From: Planctomycetota bacterium
Lineage (GTDB): Bacteria > Planctomycetota > Phycisphaerae > Sedimentisphaerales > Anaerobacaceae
Length of the DNA: 8,461 nucleotides
Assembly (NCBI GenBank): GCA_023139715.1
Contig: JAGLNB010000018.1
Coordinates: 1-8,461 of the forward strand
Reading direction: 5' to 3'
Shown here piece after piece: positions 1-6,773 of the stretch (the stretch's first letter is position 1; the number at the start of each line of letters is the position of its first letter). A program made the position numbers and the translations under genes. The notes under the pieces are model-generated. The model saw nothing but the letters and a program-made list of their open reading frames with translations, was not told where the DNA came from and did not search any database.

Positions 1-34
1 TACGCCGCCAGTTAAAACTTAGCCAATCTATCCC

Positions 35-48
35 AAATCGGCCGATTT
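35..48. repeat. 14-bp perfect palindrome upstream of the efflux operon
   Basis: AAATCGGCCGATTT is exactly self-complementary (two 7-base half-sites, no spacer). It lies about 64 bp upstream of the -10 element of the efflux operon. A spacer-free palindrome at this place could be an operator for a dimeric regulator, or the remains of a terminator for a gene to the left. As RNA it would give only a 5-bp stem with a GGCC loop and no clear U-tract, which makes a terminator less likely. The symmetry is seen directly; the regulatory role is inference. Confidence 0.35.
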
Positions 49-88
49 TGCAATAAAATTCGGGCATTTTGCTCAAATCAATTTCATC

Positions 89-117
89 TTTATTTTCATA
101 AGTTTTTATGCTATAAT
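89..117 (+). promoter_or_regulatory. Probable extended -10 promoter of the efflux operon
   Basis: A consensus TATAAT at 112-117 is preceded by TG at 109-110, giving the extended -10 form TGCTATAAT. The hexamer at the usual 17-bp spacing (TTTATT, 89-94) is a poor -35 box, which fits an extended -10 promoter that depends little on -35 contacts. Transcription would start near 124, leaving a leader of about 60 bases before the ATG at 184. This is the only strong promoter-like site I see before the four plus-strand genes. Confidence 0.6.
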
Positions 118-164
118 GACATAGCTGTGTATTTTAATGTTGTTACGCAGATGAGGATTGTATC

Positions 165-173
165 GGAGAAGGG
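165..173 (+). promoter_or_regulatory. Ribosome binding site that sets the tolC-like start
   Basis: GGAGAAGGG lies 10 bases before the ATG at 184. The in-frame ATGs at 127 and 151 have no purine-rich Shine-Dalgarno in front of them. Starting at 184 also places a standard lipoprotein signal peptide at the very N-terminus, so this site decides the start. Confidence 0.65.
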
Positions 174-183
174 TTTTTACGTT

Positions 184-1785
184 ATGTCTTGCAGTATTCG
201 GCTGACAGTTCGTCTGTGGTTGTGTTTCGCTTTGATTTTTGGAATGGCCAGCGGATGCAGCCCGGAGCAATATAAAAAACAGGCCGATGAAGAAGTATAT
301 AAAATTATCGATAGTAAATGGCAAAATGATTTCGGCAAAAAAGCAAATTATACCATTAGCAGCATTTCTCCAAAACCTGATGATATCCAAATAATAAACA
401 CTTTTCGGGAACCAGGAGTTATAAATCTTGCACAAGCTGTTGCGAGAGCTACCACGCATAATCGAAATTATCAAACTCAAAAAGAACGGCTTTATCTCGT
501 AGGGCTCGATTTGACATTGGCTCGGCACCAATTCACGCAAAAATGGTTTGGAACGATAGATTCCGGCTACACAACAGCGGATGGTATCGAAACATTTGAT
601 ACCGATACTGGCCTTGGATTTAATCAATTATTGGCTGATGGGGCTCAAATAAGCACTAATATAGCTCTTGATTGGGCTCGTTTTCTCTCTGGCGACCCAC
701 AAACCTCGCTTACGTCAATTCTCAGTGCAAATATAACCCAGCCATTGCTGCGTGGTAGTGGCCGTAAAATTGTTCAGGAAAATTTAACTCAAGCCGAGCG
801 AAATCTTCTTTACGAAATACGTTCTTTCAATCGCTACCGAGAGACCTTTGTCGTTTCAATTATAACTGATTATTACCGCCTTTTGCAGCAAAGGGATTCT
901 GTAACCAATGCGGAAAACAATTATTCAAGACGAGTTGAATCAAAAACTCGTCTTGAAATGGAAGCCGATGCTGGCAGACGAAATCGTTTTGAAGTTGACC
1001 AGGCACAGCAGGATGTGCTTAACGCAAAAGATAACTATATCCGTCAGCAGCAAACCTATAAACAGCAGCTTGATGAACTTAAGATAAGATTGGCTTTGCC
1101 TATTGATTTAGAAATCCAATTAAATCAAAACGAATTGAAGACACTGGAAAAAAGCGGAGTAAATGAGCAGGGCTATTCGCTTAATACGGCAATCGAAACA
1201 GGATTGCTGAGGCGGCTTGATTTGGCTAATAGCGCCGATAGAATAGGTGATGGCGTACGAAAAGTTATGGTGGCTTCTGATGATTTTGGTGCGGAATTAA
1301 ATCTAATTGGCAGTGCCAGTGCCAGTTCAAATGAAAAAAATGAGTATAATCGGCTGCAATTTCAACGTGGAACATATAAATTTGGAATTGAAGCTGATAT
1401 GCCATTCGATAGAAAAAAAGAACGCAATGCTTATTGCGAGGCACTGATAGCATTGGAGCAATCACAGCGAACCTATTTGAATGATATGGAAGAAGTTAAA
1501 TTGGAAGTGCGTCAGGCGTATCGGCAGTTGCAGGAAGCCGCCGAACGCTATCTTATTCAAAAAAACAGTTTGAGTTTAGCTGAAAAACGAGTAGAGAGTA
1601 CATCTTTGCTGCTGGAAGCAGGCCGGTCAACTACGCGAGATTTGCTCGAATCACAAAATGCTCTTCTGCAGGCACAAAACAGTACAACGGCTACTTTGGT
1701 TGACCATGCTATCGCAAAACTAAATTTCTTTCGTGATATTGGTGTTCTACAGGTAAAACCTGATGGAATGTGGGAGCAAAGATAA
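184..1785 (+). CDS. TolC-family outer-membrane efflux lipoprotein
   Basis: This 533-residue protein is the probable outer-membrane duct of a tripartite efflux pump. Residues 1-24 form a signal peptide (RLTVR, then a hydrophobic run) ending in a lipobox-like A-S-G-C, so Cys25 should be lipidated. Residues 26-75 are a polar linker with no family that I recognise. The outer-membrane efflux (OEP) fold follows as two repeats. The first begins near residue 80 (INLAQAVARATTHN) and contains long helices at about 195-300. The second begins near 333 (LNTAIETGLLRRLDL, the usual 'A..RPDL'-like motif) and ends with helices at about 430-520, including the typical AGRSTTRDLLESQNALLQAQ. The stop codon directly abuts the adaptor's ATG, so translation is probably coupled. 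The family assignment is solid, but the exported substrate is unknown. The gene contains a strong hairpin (924-957). In-frame ATGs at 127 and 151 are alternative starts but lack a ribosome site. Confidence 0.88.
   Translation: MSCSIRLTVRLWLCFALIFGMASGCSPEQYKKQADEEVYKIIDSKWQNDFGKKANYTISSISPKPDDIQIINTFREPGVINLAQAVARATTHNRNYQTQKERLYLVGLDLTLARHQFTQKWFGTIDSGYTTADGIETFDTDTGLGFNQLLADGAQISTNIALDWARFLSGDPQTSLTSILSANITQPLLRGSGRKIVQENLTQAERNLLYEIRSFNRYRETFVVSIITDYYRLLQQRDSVTNAENNYSRRVESKTRLEMEADAGRRNRFEVDQAQQDVLNAKDNYIRQQQTYKQQLDELKIRLALPIDLEIQLNQNELKTLEKSGVNEQGYSLNTAIETGLLRRLDLANSADRIGDGVRKVMVASDDFGAELNLIGSASASSNEKNEYNRLQFQRGTYKFGIEADMPFDRKKERNAYCEALIALEQSQRTYLNDMEEVKLEVRQAYRQLQEAAERYLIQKNSLSLAEKRVESTSLLLEAGRSTTRDLLESQNALLQAQNSTTATLVDHAIAKLNFFRDIGVLQVKPDGMWEQR
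924..957 (+). repeat. 13-bp perfect inverted repeat (hairpin) inside the tolC-like gene
   Basis: The left arm TTCAAGACGAGTT (924-936) and right arm AACTCGTCTTGAA (945-957) are exact reverse complements separated by 8 bases. The hairpin lies in the coding sequence for about residues 247-258 of the TolC-like protein, within the first helical repeat, and does not break the frame. It has no U-tract directly after it, so it is not a classical terminator. The symmetry is seen directly; any function, such as an mRNA stability element or a protein-binding site, is open. Confidence 0.6.
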
Positions 1786-3402
1786 ATGGAAAAAGATGAA
1801 AAGAAAATATTCGGCAAAATACTAAAATTAAAATGGTTTAGGTGGGTTCTGGCTGTCGGAGTTATAGCCATTGCAATAGTTATTTTTGTTTTATTCAAAG
1901 CAACATCAGGAAAACTTGATAAGTCATATGTAGCAGGATTATTTACTGTTTGCCGCAGCGATTTGACAATTAGTATAACAGAGAGTGGCGATATAAAGGC
2001 ATTGAATTCAAAGGATATTAAATCTGAGGTCGAAGGTAGAACAACAATAATTAGTATTGTAGATGAAGGGACAAATATAACTGCTGAAGATGTTAACGAT
2101 GGGAAAATTCTTGTAGAACTGGACTCCTCGGACATAAAACAGCGGCTGACGCAACAGGAAATCAATTTTTTAAATTCAGAATCAAGCTATACCGAAGCAA
2201 AAGAGGCGCTTGATATTCAGAAAAAGCAAAATGACAGTGATATTAAGGCAGGGCAGATGAAAGTGAAATTTGCCTTGATGGATATTCAGAAATATCTCGG
2301 CGACTTTGTAGCTGAAAAAAACATATCCGCTGCGGCAAATTCTGAAAGTGATACCAATAAAATTACAACGCTAATTGACGACCCGAATCTTGGCGGCGAG
2401 GCCCTGCAGAAGTCACGAGAGCTTGATGGGGATATTTATCTGAAGATGCAGGAACTCGAACTGGCCAAAAGCAAGCTGGAATGGACTGAAAAACTGTTTG
2501 AAAAGGAATACGTATCGCTAAACGATAAAGAGGCAGACCGACTTGATAAGGAAAGTAAAAATATCGCATGGGAGAAAGCAAAAACAGCTAAAGAATTATT
2601 TATAAAATACGAATTCCCCAAACAAACCGAAAAGTTTCTCAGCGACTACAACGAAGCTATGCGAGAACTGGAACGAACCCGAGCCGGTGCCCGCTCAAAA
2701 CTGGCACAGGCACAGGCAAAACTTAAGAGCAATGAAGCAACCCGTTCATTGCAAAAGGAGCGTTTGGAGAAACTTAGTAAACAATTCAATGCTTGTATAA
2801 TAAAGGCACGTTCACCGGGGCAGGTGGTATACTGGTCGAGTACGGACAGGTGGTCGAGAACAAAAATTGAAGAAGGGGCGGAAATCCGTGAGCGCCAGAA
2901 TATAATATCAATACCCGATATGTCAGAAATGAAAGTGGAAATTAAAATTCACGAAACCTGGATTGATAAAATTAAAGTAGGACAAAAAGCAAAAATCAAA
3001 ATAGCAGCATTTCTTGATAAGAATTTTACTGGTAGTGTGTTGAAAAAGAAGCCATTAGCTGACCCTGAAGACTGGCTCAATCCTGATCTCAGGGTTTACT
3101 CAACTGATGTTAGTATAGAAGGTACGCACGATTTTCTTAAAACCGGTATGACGGCAAAAGTTGAGATTGTGATTGAACAATTAGAGGATGTGATTATTGT
3201 TCCCGTGCAGGCAATAGTTAATCGAGATGGCAAAAAAGTTTGTTATGTAAATAATGGCGGCAGTGGGGAGGAACGTGAGGTGGAAACCGGCTCGTTCAAC
3301 GATGATTCTGTTGAGATTAAAAGCGGTCTGATTGTTGGAGAGAAAGTTCTGCTGAGTCCACCCAGAATACGCAGAGTAGAGTCAGAAAATAAAAAGATTT
3401 AA
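1786..3402 (+). CDS. HlyD/MacA-type periplasmic adaptor of the efflux pump
   Basis: This 538-residue membrane-fusion protein should link the ABC permease to the TolC-like duct. It has a short cytoplasmic N-terminus, one transmembrane anchor (about 19-37), a first lipoyl half-motif (about 79-113, SEVEGRTTIISIVDEG to VELDSSD) and a long charged coiled-coil hairpin (about 114-336). The second lipoyl half follows (about 337-378, IIKARSPGQVVYW), then a beta-barrel domain (about 381-465) and a membrane-proximal domain (about 466-525, VIIVPVQAIVNRDGKKVCYV). It is much longer than E. coli MacA (about 370 residues); the extra length is in the hairpin, which also carries a Ser/Asn/Gly-rich insert at about 176-207. 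The ATG immediately follows the upstream stop codon, with GGGAG at 1772-1776 as ribosome site. It may be annotated elsewhere as an RND-type adaptor, but the ABC neighbours argue for MacA-like use. Confidence 0.87.
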   Translation: MEKDEKKIFGKILKLKWFRWVLAVGVIAIAIVIFVLFKATSGKLDKSYVAGLFTVCRSDLTISITESGDIKALNSKDIKSEVEGRTTIISIVDEGTNITAEDVNDGKILVELDSSDIKQRLTQQEINFLNSESSYTEAKEALDIQKKQNDSDIKAGQMKVKFALMDIQKYLGDFVAEKNISAAANSESDTNKITTLIDDPNLGGEALQKSRELDGDIYLKMQELELAKSKLEWTEKLFEKEYVSLNDKEADRLDKESKNIAWEKAKTAKELFIKYEFPKQTEKFLSDYNEAMRELERTRAGARSKLAQAQAKLKSNEATRSLQKERLEKLSKQFNACIIKARSPGQVVYWSSTDRWSRTKIEEGAEIRERQNIISIPDMSEMKVEIKIHETWIDKIKVGQKAKIKIAAFLDKNFTGSVLKKKPLADPEDWLNPDLRVYSTDVSIEGTHDFLKTGMTAKVEIVIEQLEDVIIVPVQAIVNRDGKKVCYVNNGGSGEEREVETGSFNDDSVEIKSGLIVGEKVLLSPPRIRRVESENKKI

Positions 3403-3419
3403 ATACAAGCAGGAATTTA

Positions 3420-4106
3420 ATGTCAGTAGTTAATACAAAAAAATTGTGTAAAGCATATCAATTGGGTTCGTTCAATTTATCTGTACTGTGCGATATAGAT
3501 TTGGAAATCGAGCAGGGACAATACGTTGCTATTATGGGTCCGAGCGGTTCTGGTAAATCTACTCTTCTTAATCTGCTCGGCTGTCTTGATAAGCCCAGTA
3601 GCGGAAAATATTTTTTGGATGGCAAAGATGTTTCTTCGCTTGACGATAATGAGTTATCCCTGATTCGCGGCAACCGTATTGGTTTTATATTTCAATCCTA
3701 TAATTTGATTAACCAGCTGAACGTTATAGAAAACATTGAACTTCCGATGTATTATCAGGGTATGTCTGAATCGAAAAGTGCAGCCCGTGCTCGTGAACTG
3801 GCCGCAAAGGTAGGGCTTGGCGACAGGGTTAAACATCGACCATTTGAATTAAGTGGCGGCCAGCAGCAGCGAGTGGCGATTGCTCGTGCTATAGCCAATG
3901 ACCCTGTGATAATACTTGCTGACGAACCAACTGGAAATTTAGATTCGGCCAGCGGAGCTGATATTTTGAGTATTCTTGATGATTTGCATCAGCAGGGCAA
4001 AACTTTGATTGTCGTAACACATGATGAGGAAATAGCTTCTCGTACACAAAGAATCATACACTTGCTCGACGGCCGTATCGAACGGGAAATTCATAATGGG
4101 AATTAA
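3420..4106 (+). CDS. MacB/LolD-type ABC transporter ATP-binding protein
   Basis: This 228-residue stand-alone ATPase of the MacB/LolD/FtsE class should power the efflux complex from the cytoplasm. All nucleotide-binding motifs are intact: Walker A GPSGSGKST (40-48), Q-loop Gln92 (FIFQSYNL), signature LSGGQQQR (144-151), Walker B VIILADEP with catalytic Glu169, D-loop NLDS (173-176) and switch His201 (VVTHD). The protein is full length for the family, so ATPase activity is expected. The start at 3420 has AGGA at 3411-3414, 5 bases upstream. It sits 17 bp after the adaptor and 6 bp before the permease, so it is clearly in the same operon. LolD is an alternative name from sequence alone, but the adaptor and TolC-like partners point to MacAB-type export and not lipoprotein release. 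Confidence 0.93.
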   Translation: MSVVNTKKLCKAYQLGSFNLSVLCDIDLEIEQGQYVAIMGPSGSGKSTLLNLLGCLDKPSSGKYFLDGKDVSSLDDNELSLIRGNRIGFIFQSYNLINQLNVIENIELPMYYQGMSESKSAARARELAAKVGLGDRVKHRPFELSGGQQQRVAIARAIANDPVIILADEPTGNLDSASGADILSILDDLHQQGKTLIVVTHDEEIASRTQRIIHLLDGRIEREIHNGN

Positions 4107-4112
4107 CTGATT

Positions 4113-5411
4113 ATGTTGCTATTTCGCTTAAAACATACTATCGAACTCGGAGCAAAGAGTTTATGGATGCATCGATTACGGTCATCTCTTACCATTCTGG
4201 GCGTTGTTTTTGGCGTTTGTTCTGTTATTGCAATGCTCGCTATTGGTGAAGGTGCGAGCCGTCAGGCACAGGATAGCATAGAAAAGCTGGGCAGCCGAAA
4301 TATAATTATAGAAACAGTTAAGCCGCCGGAGCAGCAGAAAGATAGCGGAAATGTCGAAAAGGTACGAAATTATGGCTTAACATACTCCGATGCAGAATCT
4401 ATACGTAATACGTTAAAATCCGTTGAAGTAGCTGTTCCTGTTAGAATTATCAGTCAGGCAGCACGATACAACAGCCGTAAGGTGGCGGTTAATGTGCTTG
4501 GTACGGTGCCGTGGTATGAGGAAGTATCCTCCATCAAAATAATAGATGGAAGATTTTTAAGTGCTATTGATTTAAAACATCAGTTGGCAGTTTGTGTTGT
4601 CGATGAACAAGTTGCTCGCAAGCTTTTCACATTTGACGACCCTATCGGCCTGGACGTTAAAATTCAGGGCTATTATTACAGAGTTGTAGGTATAACAGGC
4701 AAGTCCGTTGATTCGGAAATGACGGATGCCTTTTCTGATAGCAAAGTTGTCTCTAAAAGTAATGGCGGTGTTATTGGCAATATTTATGTTCCGATTACAA
4801 CAGCCAAATGCCGATTCAGTGAATTTAGTTTTCAGATGAGCGGAAACAGTCGTAACGCCGAAAGAGTTGAGCTGCAAAAAATTATTATTAAAGTAGGTTC
4901 AAACGAAGAGGTTTTGCCAACCCGCGATGTTCTGGATTCACTGCTCAGCCGTCTTCATAAAAAGCAGGACTATCGCATAGTTGTTCCATTGGAATTATTG
5001 CGTCAGGCGGCTCAGACAAGGCGAATATTTAGTATCGTTCTTGGTTCAATCGCAGCAATTTCACTTTTGGTTGGTGGAATTGGAATTATGAATATTATGC
5101 TCGCCACCGTTAGCGAACGTACGCGTGAAATTGGTATTCGCCGTGCAATTGGTGCACGCAAATGGGATATTATAATTCAATTTTTATCAGAAACATTGAT
5201 GTTGACGCTGGTTGGCGGAATACTCGGTATTGTTCTTGGAACTTTTATACCATTTTTGGTAACACATTTTGGCCATATGCCGACCGTTATTACGCCCATC
5301 TCATTAATTCTGGCATTTGGTATTAGTGTGGGAATAGGAATAATTTTTGGTTTATATCCAGCTTGCAGGGCAGCTAATATGGACCCCATTAAATCATTGC
5401 GGCATGAGTAG
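4113..5411 (+). CDS. MacB-type ABC transporter permease (FtsX-like)
   Basis: This 432-residue inner-membrane permease matches the membrane part of MacB, here without a fused ATPase. The fold has one N-terminal transmembrane helix (about 25-45), a large periplasmic MacB_PCD domain (about 46-300), and a C-terminal FtsX-type domain with three helices (about 304-330, 356-385 and 392-415). The hallmark stretch IGIMNIMLATVSERTREIGI (322-341), continuing RRAIGAR, is present, as is the usual end GLYPACRAANMDPIKSLRHE. MacB-type permeases work by transmembrane signalling ('mechanotransmission'), driving periplasmic conformational change. The protein should pair with the ATPase 6 bp upstream as a dimer of each. 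The ribosome site is weak (GGGA at 4098-4101), so translational coupling to the ATPase gene is likely. The substrate is unknown. It ends 20 bp before the convergent ndk gene. Confidence 0.92.
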   Translation: MLLFRLKHTIELGAKSLWMHRLRSSLTILGVVFGVCSVIAMLAIGEGASRQAQDSIEKLGSRNIIIETVKPPEQQKDSGNVEKVRNYGLTYSDAESIRNTLKSVEVAVPVRIISQAARYNSRKVAVNVLGTVPWYEEVSSIKIIDGRFLSAIDLKHQLAVCVVDEQVARKLFTFDDPIGLDVKIQGYYYRVVGITGKSVDSEMTDAFSDSKVVSKSNGGVIGNIYVPITTAKCRFSEFSFQMSGNSRNAERVELQKIIIKVGSNEEVLPTRDVLDSLLSRLHKKQDYRIVVPLELLRQAAQTRRIFSIVLGSIAAISLLVGGIGIMNIMLATVSERTREIGIRRAIGARKWDIIIQFLSETLMLTLVGGILGIVLGTFIPFLVTHFGHMPTVITPISLILAFGISVGIGIIFGLYPACRAANMDPIKSLRHE

Positions 5412-5431
5412 GCAAACTGATATTGTATTTG

Positions 5432-5893
5432 CTAATCGTTTTTGCCGTACAGCCATTTTTCGTCGGCTAATTCGTAATCAACGATTTCTTCCGATTTGAA
5501 AAACAGCTTTATTTCTCGCTCGGCCGATTCGGTACTATCCGAGCCATGAACAAGATTATAGCCGCGTGAAGAACTAAAATCACCTCTTATGGTTCCCGGC
5601 TCGGCATCATAGCCGAAGGTATTGCCCAGCATTTTGCGTGCTACACTTATAACGCCCTGGGCTTGCCATACAGTCAAAAGGACGGGAGTTGATGAAAGGT
5701 ATTTAACAAGTCCATCGTAAAAAGGTTTTCCTTTGTGAACGCAGTAAAGCTCACTCGCCAATTTCTCGGAGACCTGCATAAATTTTGCAGCGACAAGCTT
5801 TAGCCCTTTTCTCTCAAACCTGCTGACTATTTCCCCAGCGAGATGCCTTTGTATGCCGTCTGGTTTGACAATGATTAAAGTTTTTTCCGTCAT
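5432..5893 (-). CDS. ndk: Nucleoside diphosphate kinase
   Basis: This 153-residue cytoplasmic enzyme transfers the gamma-phosphate from ATP to other (deoxy)nucleoside diphosphates through a phospho-histidine. The family motifs are intact: KPDGIQR at the N-terminus (Lys10), the PGTIRGDF nucleotide-binding segment (99-106), and NLVHGSDS (113-120), in which His116 is the catalytic histidine, followed by the usual ESAEREIKLFF. Length is normal for bacterial Ndk. I chose the ATG at 5893 because homology starts there; the frame stays open upstream to a GTG at 5935 that overlaps the preceding gene and would add a non-homologous 14 residues. The start lies 7 bp after the OmpA-like gene, with AAGGGAA of that gene's 3' end as a rather distant ribosome site, so the two are probably co-transcribed and coupled. 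Confidence 0.96.
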   Translation of the reverse strand: MTEKTLIIVKPDGIQRHLAGEIVSRFERKGLKLVAAKFMQVSEKLASELYCVHKGKPFYDGLVKYLSSTPVLLTVWQAQGVISVARKMLGNTFGYDAEPGTIRGDFSSSRGYNLVHGSDSTESAEREIKLFFKSEEIVDYELADEKWLYGKND

Positions 5894-5900
5894 TTTGTAG

Positions 5901-6683
5901 CTATATTCCCTTTGCAACGATGTAAATCTCGACACGTCTATTTAGAGGATTGCCCTTTTTATTGGCTTTGTTAGGTGAAGCCGGCCGAAATTCTCCGAAG
6001 CCACGAATACTCGTTCGTTCCGAGCTAATACCATCTTTAGTCATCACGTTGAGAACAGATATTGCCCTGTGAGCTGACAGGTGCCAGTTAGTTGGATGAG
6101 CCGCACGAGTTTGAGCTTTGCGGATTGGAACATCGTCAGTGTGTCCTGCAATTATAACGTCGAAATTTTTAGCCTGCTGGGAATTCAAAATTTTACAGAG
6201 AGATTTTACTGCTTTTTCGGCATCGGCGGCTACTTTGTCACTGCCTTTATTAAAGAGCAAATCACTTTTGAATTTTATCATACTTCGAGCCGAATCGTAT
6301 GTAACCATTTCCTCATTCTTAGCGAAATCCTCGAGCATTGTGCTAAGTTCTACAGGAAGTTGCGCTCCGCCATTAATTAGCTGCTGCTGCATTGAGGCAA
6401 TCAGCACTTTCTTTTTGGCCAAATCTTCTTCGAGAGCTGCTATTTTCTGAGTTAGTGTATCGGCTTCGATACTATTTCGACTGCCGATAGTTTCAAGCTC
6501 TCTTTTTGCCTGCTCAAGATTAAGCTTTGTAGCTTGCAGCTGGCTATCCAGCTCTGATATTCGCTGGCTTTGTGTGTCGTTTTTAATCCTGAGATCTTTA
6601 TATTGCTGCTCACCAACACAGCCACTTACCAGTACTATTGCAGAGCAAATAAATAAGACAACCAAAAATTTAAGAGTTTTCAT
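5901..6683 (-). CDS. OmpA/MotB C-terminal domain lipoprotein with coiled coil
   Basis: This 260-residue protein is probably an outer-membrane lipoprotein that binds peptidoglycan. Residues 1-21 are a lipoprotein signal peptide (MKTLKFLVVLFICSAIVL) ending in V-S-G-C, so Cys22 would be lipidated. Residues about 25-103 are heptad-rich and Gln/Glu/Lys-rich, predicted coiled coil. The OmpA-family domain spans about 133-257, with GHTDDVPI (180-187), NWHLSAHRAISVL (199-211), RGFGEFRP and NRRVEIYIV. Asp183 (GHTD) and Arg206 (LSxxR) correspond to the two residues that contact diaminopimelate in OmpA-type domains. The details resemble the MotB branch of the family, but the lipobox in place of a plain membrane anchor and the absence of motA nearby argue against a flagellar stator. 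It could be called Pal-like, though Pal lacks this long coiled coil. It is first in a probable operon with ndk. Confidence 0.88.
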   Translation of the reverse strand: MKTLKFLVVLFICSAIVLVSGCVGEQQYKDLRIKNDTQSQRISELDSQLQATKLNLEQAKRELETIGSRNSIEADTLTQKIAALEEDLAKKKVLIASMQQQLINGGAQLPVELSTMLEDFAKNEEMVTYDSARSMIKFKSDLLFNKGSDKVAADAEKAVKSLCKILNSQQAKNFDVIIAGHTDDVPIRKAQTRAAHPTNWHLSAHRAISVLNVMTKDGISSERTSIRGFGEFRPASPNKANKKGNPLNRRVEIYIVAKGI

Positions 6684-6690
6684 AGCTCTA

Positions 6691-6696
6691 TCCTTT
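6691..6696 (-). promoter_or_regulatory. Ribosome binding site of the OmpA-like lipoprotein gene
   Basis: Reading the minus strand, AAAGGA is followed by a 7-base spacer and the ATG at 6683. This fixes the start against an in-frame TTG at 6701, which would place extra charged residues (GKDRA) before the signal peptide and has no comparable ribosome site. Confidence 0.7.
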
Positions 6697-6740
6697 CCCA
6701 AAATCCAGACAGATAAATTTCTTTTTTAGCCCTGCTCGTA

Positions 6741-6769
6741 AATAGAACCGATTTTGATTGAGCCGTCAA
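6741..6769 (-). promoter_or_regulatory. Sigma70-like promoter for the ompA-like/ndk pair
   Basis: On the minus strand, TTGACG (6764-6769; 5 of 6 to the -35 consensus) is separated by exactly 17 bp from TCTATT (6741-6746; 4 of 6 to the -10 consensus). The predicted start near 6734 leaves a leader of about 50 bases before the lipoprotein ATG. The fit is good but is read by eye. A perfect TTGACA at 6780-6785 lies just upstream, but the hexamer 17 bp further on (CTCAAT) is a poor -10. Confidence 0.5.
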
Positions 6770-6773
6770 GCAC

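Noticed and set aside
3..56. Open frame from the left edge to a TAA at 54-56, possibly the tail of an upstream plus-strand gene.
   Set aside because: Only 17 codons are visible and the peptide has no recognisable motif. Such a short open stretch is expected by chance.
127..183. In-frame extension of the tolC-like gene to the ATGs at 127 or 151.
   Set aside because: Neither ATG has a ribosome site, 127 lies almost at the predicted transcription start, and the extension would bury the lipoprotein signal peptide.
1311..1327. Short tandem repeat CAGTGC in the tolC-like gene.
   Set aside because: Little more than two units, encoding Ser-Ala-Ser-Ala-Ser; not a meaningful repeat array.
3062..3095. 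Inverted repeat ACCCTGA/TCAGGGT within the adaptor gene.
   Set aside because: Seven base pairs around a 20-base loop is common by chance in coding DNA.
5411..5446. Complementary pieces GGCAAA/TTTGCC and GCAAA/TTTGC between the convergent permease and ndk genes, with a run of five T.
   Set aside because: The stems are only 5-6 bp, AT-rich, compete with each other, and extend into the ndk 3' end. A shared terminator is expected here, but the sequence does not show a convincing one.
6081..6450. Plus-strand open frames of about 100 codons opposite the OmpA-like gene.
   Set aside because: They lie antisense to a well-supported gene, resemble no family I know, and lack ribosome sites.
5901..6683. 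Reading the OmpA-domain protein as flagellar MotB.
   Set aside because: It has a lipobox signal peptide and a periplasmic coiled coil in place of the MotB membrane helix and plug, and no motA or flagellar gene is nearby.
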